DNA of 64,000 nt from NCBI RefSeq assembly GCF_013114835.1, contig NZ_JAAVLW010000007.1, positions 372,001-436,000 on the forward strand, in the 5' to 3' direction. Source of the stretch: Bradyrhizobium archetypum (lineage in GTDB: Bacteria > Pseudomonadota > Alphaproteobacteria > Rhizobiales > Xanthobacteraceae). Of this stretch, positions 63,039 through 64,000 are shown one piece after another. Within the stretch, counting starts at the first letter, position 1, and the number at the start of each line of letters is the position of its first letter. The translations under genes were made by a program, and so were the position numbers. Below the pieces are notes generated by a model. The model had not been told where the DNA came from and searched no databases. It saw only the letters and a list, made by a program, of their open reading frames with translations.

Positions 63039-64000
63039 TCACGCCGCTTCGAGCAGGCGGTCCTTGCTGATCCGTTCGTTGGAAAATTCCCGCACCACCG
63101 CGCCACGCTTGAGCACGATGACGCGGTCGGCGAGCGAGAGCACCGTCTCCGGCTCGGTGGAGAGCACGATGATGGCAAGCCCCTTGGCGCGCAAATCCCT
63201 GACGATATGGATGACGTCGTTCTTGGCGCCGACATCCATGCCGCGGGTCGGCTCGCACAGCACGAGCAGGCGCGGCGGATAGCTCAGCCATTTCGCCAGC
63301 GCCACTTTCTGCTGGTTGCCGCCAGACAGCATGCCGAGATCGAGCTCGACGGCCGCCGGGCGGATCCGCAGCTGCTCGACCTGCCGGGTAGCGATTGCGC
63401 GTTCGCGCGACGGCTTGAGCAGCAGGGATGAGATCCGGTCGAGGACGCTGATCGAGATGTTCTTGTAGACCGGCTCCTGGTGGAACAGCATGTCACGCCG
63501 GCTCTCGGGCACGAACGCAATGCCGGCGCGCCGGGCATCGGCCGTGCTGCGGAAGGCTTTCTGTTCGCCGGCGACGGCCAGCGTGCCTTGGTCGGGCCTG
63601 AGCTTGCCGAACAGGATACGCGCGAGCTCGAGCTGGCCGCAGCCCATGAACCCGTAAATGCCGAGCACCTCGCCGGAGCGGACGTCGAACGAGACCTCGC
63701 GCAGGCTGCGCGCCAGCGAGAGCCCGCTGGCATTTAGCACCACCGGCTTCTCGGCTGGCGGCGGCAGCATGATATCGTGCGTATAGGTCTCCTCCAGCGC
63801 CTCGCGGCCCTTGCCGATCATCGCCTCGATCAGCGCGGGCTTGCTGGTCTCGGCGGCCCTTGTCTCCGCGACCTTTCGGCCGTTGCGGAACACCGTTACC
63901 AGGTCAGAAACGCGCAGGATGTCCTCGATGAAGTGGGAGATGAAGACGATGCTGGTGCCTTCGTCCCGTAACCGCTTCAGCGTCGCGAACAGGCGCTCCA
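63039..64000 (-). CDS. ABC transporter ATP-binding protein, RbsA type (N-terminus outside window)
   Basis: The gene runs off the window end; the last 320 codons are seen. From the edge: the D-loop/H-loop end of the first ATPase domain (Val-Phe-Ile-Ser-His-Phe), then a second domain with a degenerate Walker A (Gly-Phe-Met-Gly-Cys-Gly-Gln-Leu-Glu, lacking the Gly-Lys-Ser/Thr). Its signature Leu-Ser-Gly-Gly-Asn-Gln-Gln-Lys and Cys-Glu-Pro-Thr-Arg-Gly-Met-Asp-Val-Gly-Ala are as in sugar-type double ATPases, where the second site is usually inactive. It works with the permease just downstream. Confidence 0.93.
   Translation of the reverse strand, partial: ERLFATLKRLRDEGTSIVFISHFIEDILRVSDLVTVFRNGRKVAETRAAETSKPALIEAMIGKGREALEETYTHDIMLPPPAEKPVVLNASGLSLARSLREVSFDVRSGEVLGIYGFMGCGQLELARILFGKLRPDQGTLAVAGEQKAFRSTADARRAGIAFVPESRRDMLFHQEPVYKNISISVLDRISSLLLKPSRERAIATRQVEQLRIRPAAVELDLGMLSGGNQQKVALAKWLSYPPRLLVLCEPTRGMDVGAKNDVIHIVRDLRAKGLAIIVLSTEPETVLSLADRVIVLKRGAVVREFSNERISKDRLLEAA

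Overview
The window looks like chromosomal DNA from a Bradyrhizobium-type alphaproteobacterium (Nitrobacteraceae). It is GC-rich and carries the rhizobial gene orders glnB-glnA/nnrD, tig-clpP-clpX-lon and nuoA-N-birA-rnj. It also carries several dispersed repeats that I recognise from memory of Bradyrhizobium genomes. The assignment rests on gene content and recall; no database search was possible.

Layout. 1-2586: end of a catabolic cluster with a PdxA-like dehydrogenase (cut by the window edge), an iron-type alcohol dehydrogenase, and a Bug-type binding protein broken by a one-base frameshift. 2723-7829: single genes, including a large secreted one-haem protein, an ABM-domain monooxygenase, an AI-2E-type exporter and a class-I glutamine-amidotransferase-fold hydrolase. 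7830-8952: gene-free, mostly repeat. 8953-15347: secreted and transport genes (orphan TAXI binding protein, DUF992 protein, C13 caspase-like peptidase, and a TRAP transporter with dctP convergent to dctMQ). 15607-19373: nitrogen control (glnA, glnB with a good sigma-54 promoter candidate) and divergent nnrD. 19481-21899: a mandelate-racemase-like enzyme coupled to a multicopper-oxidase-fold protein that has lost most copper ligands. 22055-29044: tRNA-Leu, trigger factor and the ClpP/ClpX/Lon proteolysis block. 29288-34321: tRNA-Val, tRNA-Asp, HU, PepT, a methyltransferase and small secreted or membrane proteins.

35131-51633 holds the complete 14-subunit respiratory complex I operon. It is interrupted by four non-complex-I genes: a FkbM methyltransferase overlapping nuoD, a small membrane protein overlapping nuoE, and two small genes between nuoF and nuoG. 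A palindromic repeat sits between nuoI and nuoJ. birA, rnj, mce and a DUF1467 gene follow on the same strand. The last 9 kb holds a methyltransferase, MTR kinase, a coiled-coil protein, a very large SAM-domain/cyclase/ATPase/TPR regulator, and a sugar-type ABC transporter. A decayed second copy of the ABC permease 3' end lies on the other side of the cyclase gene.

Best leads: the co-translated FkbM methyltransferase and other accessory genes inside nuo; the permease remnant flanking the cyclase; the mandelate-racemase-like/ligand-less cupredoxin pair; the eight-cysteine tandem-repeat secreted protein; and two decayed genes (Bug receptor, MFS transporter). I found no CRISPR array, prophage or insertion sequence.
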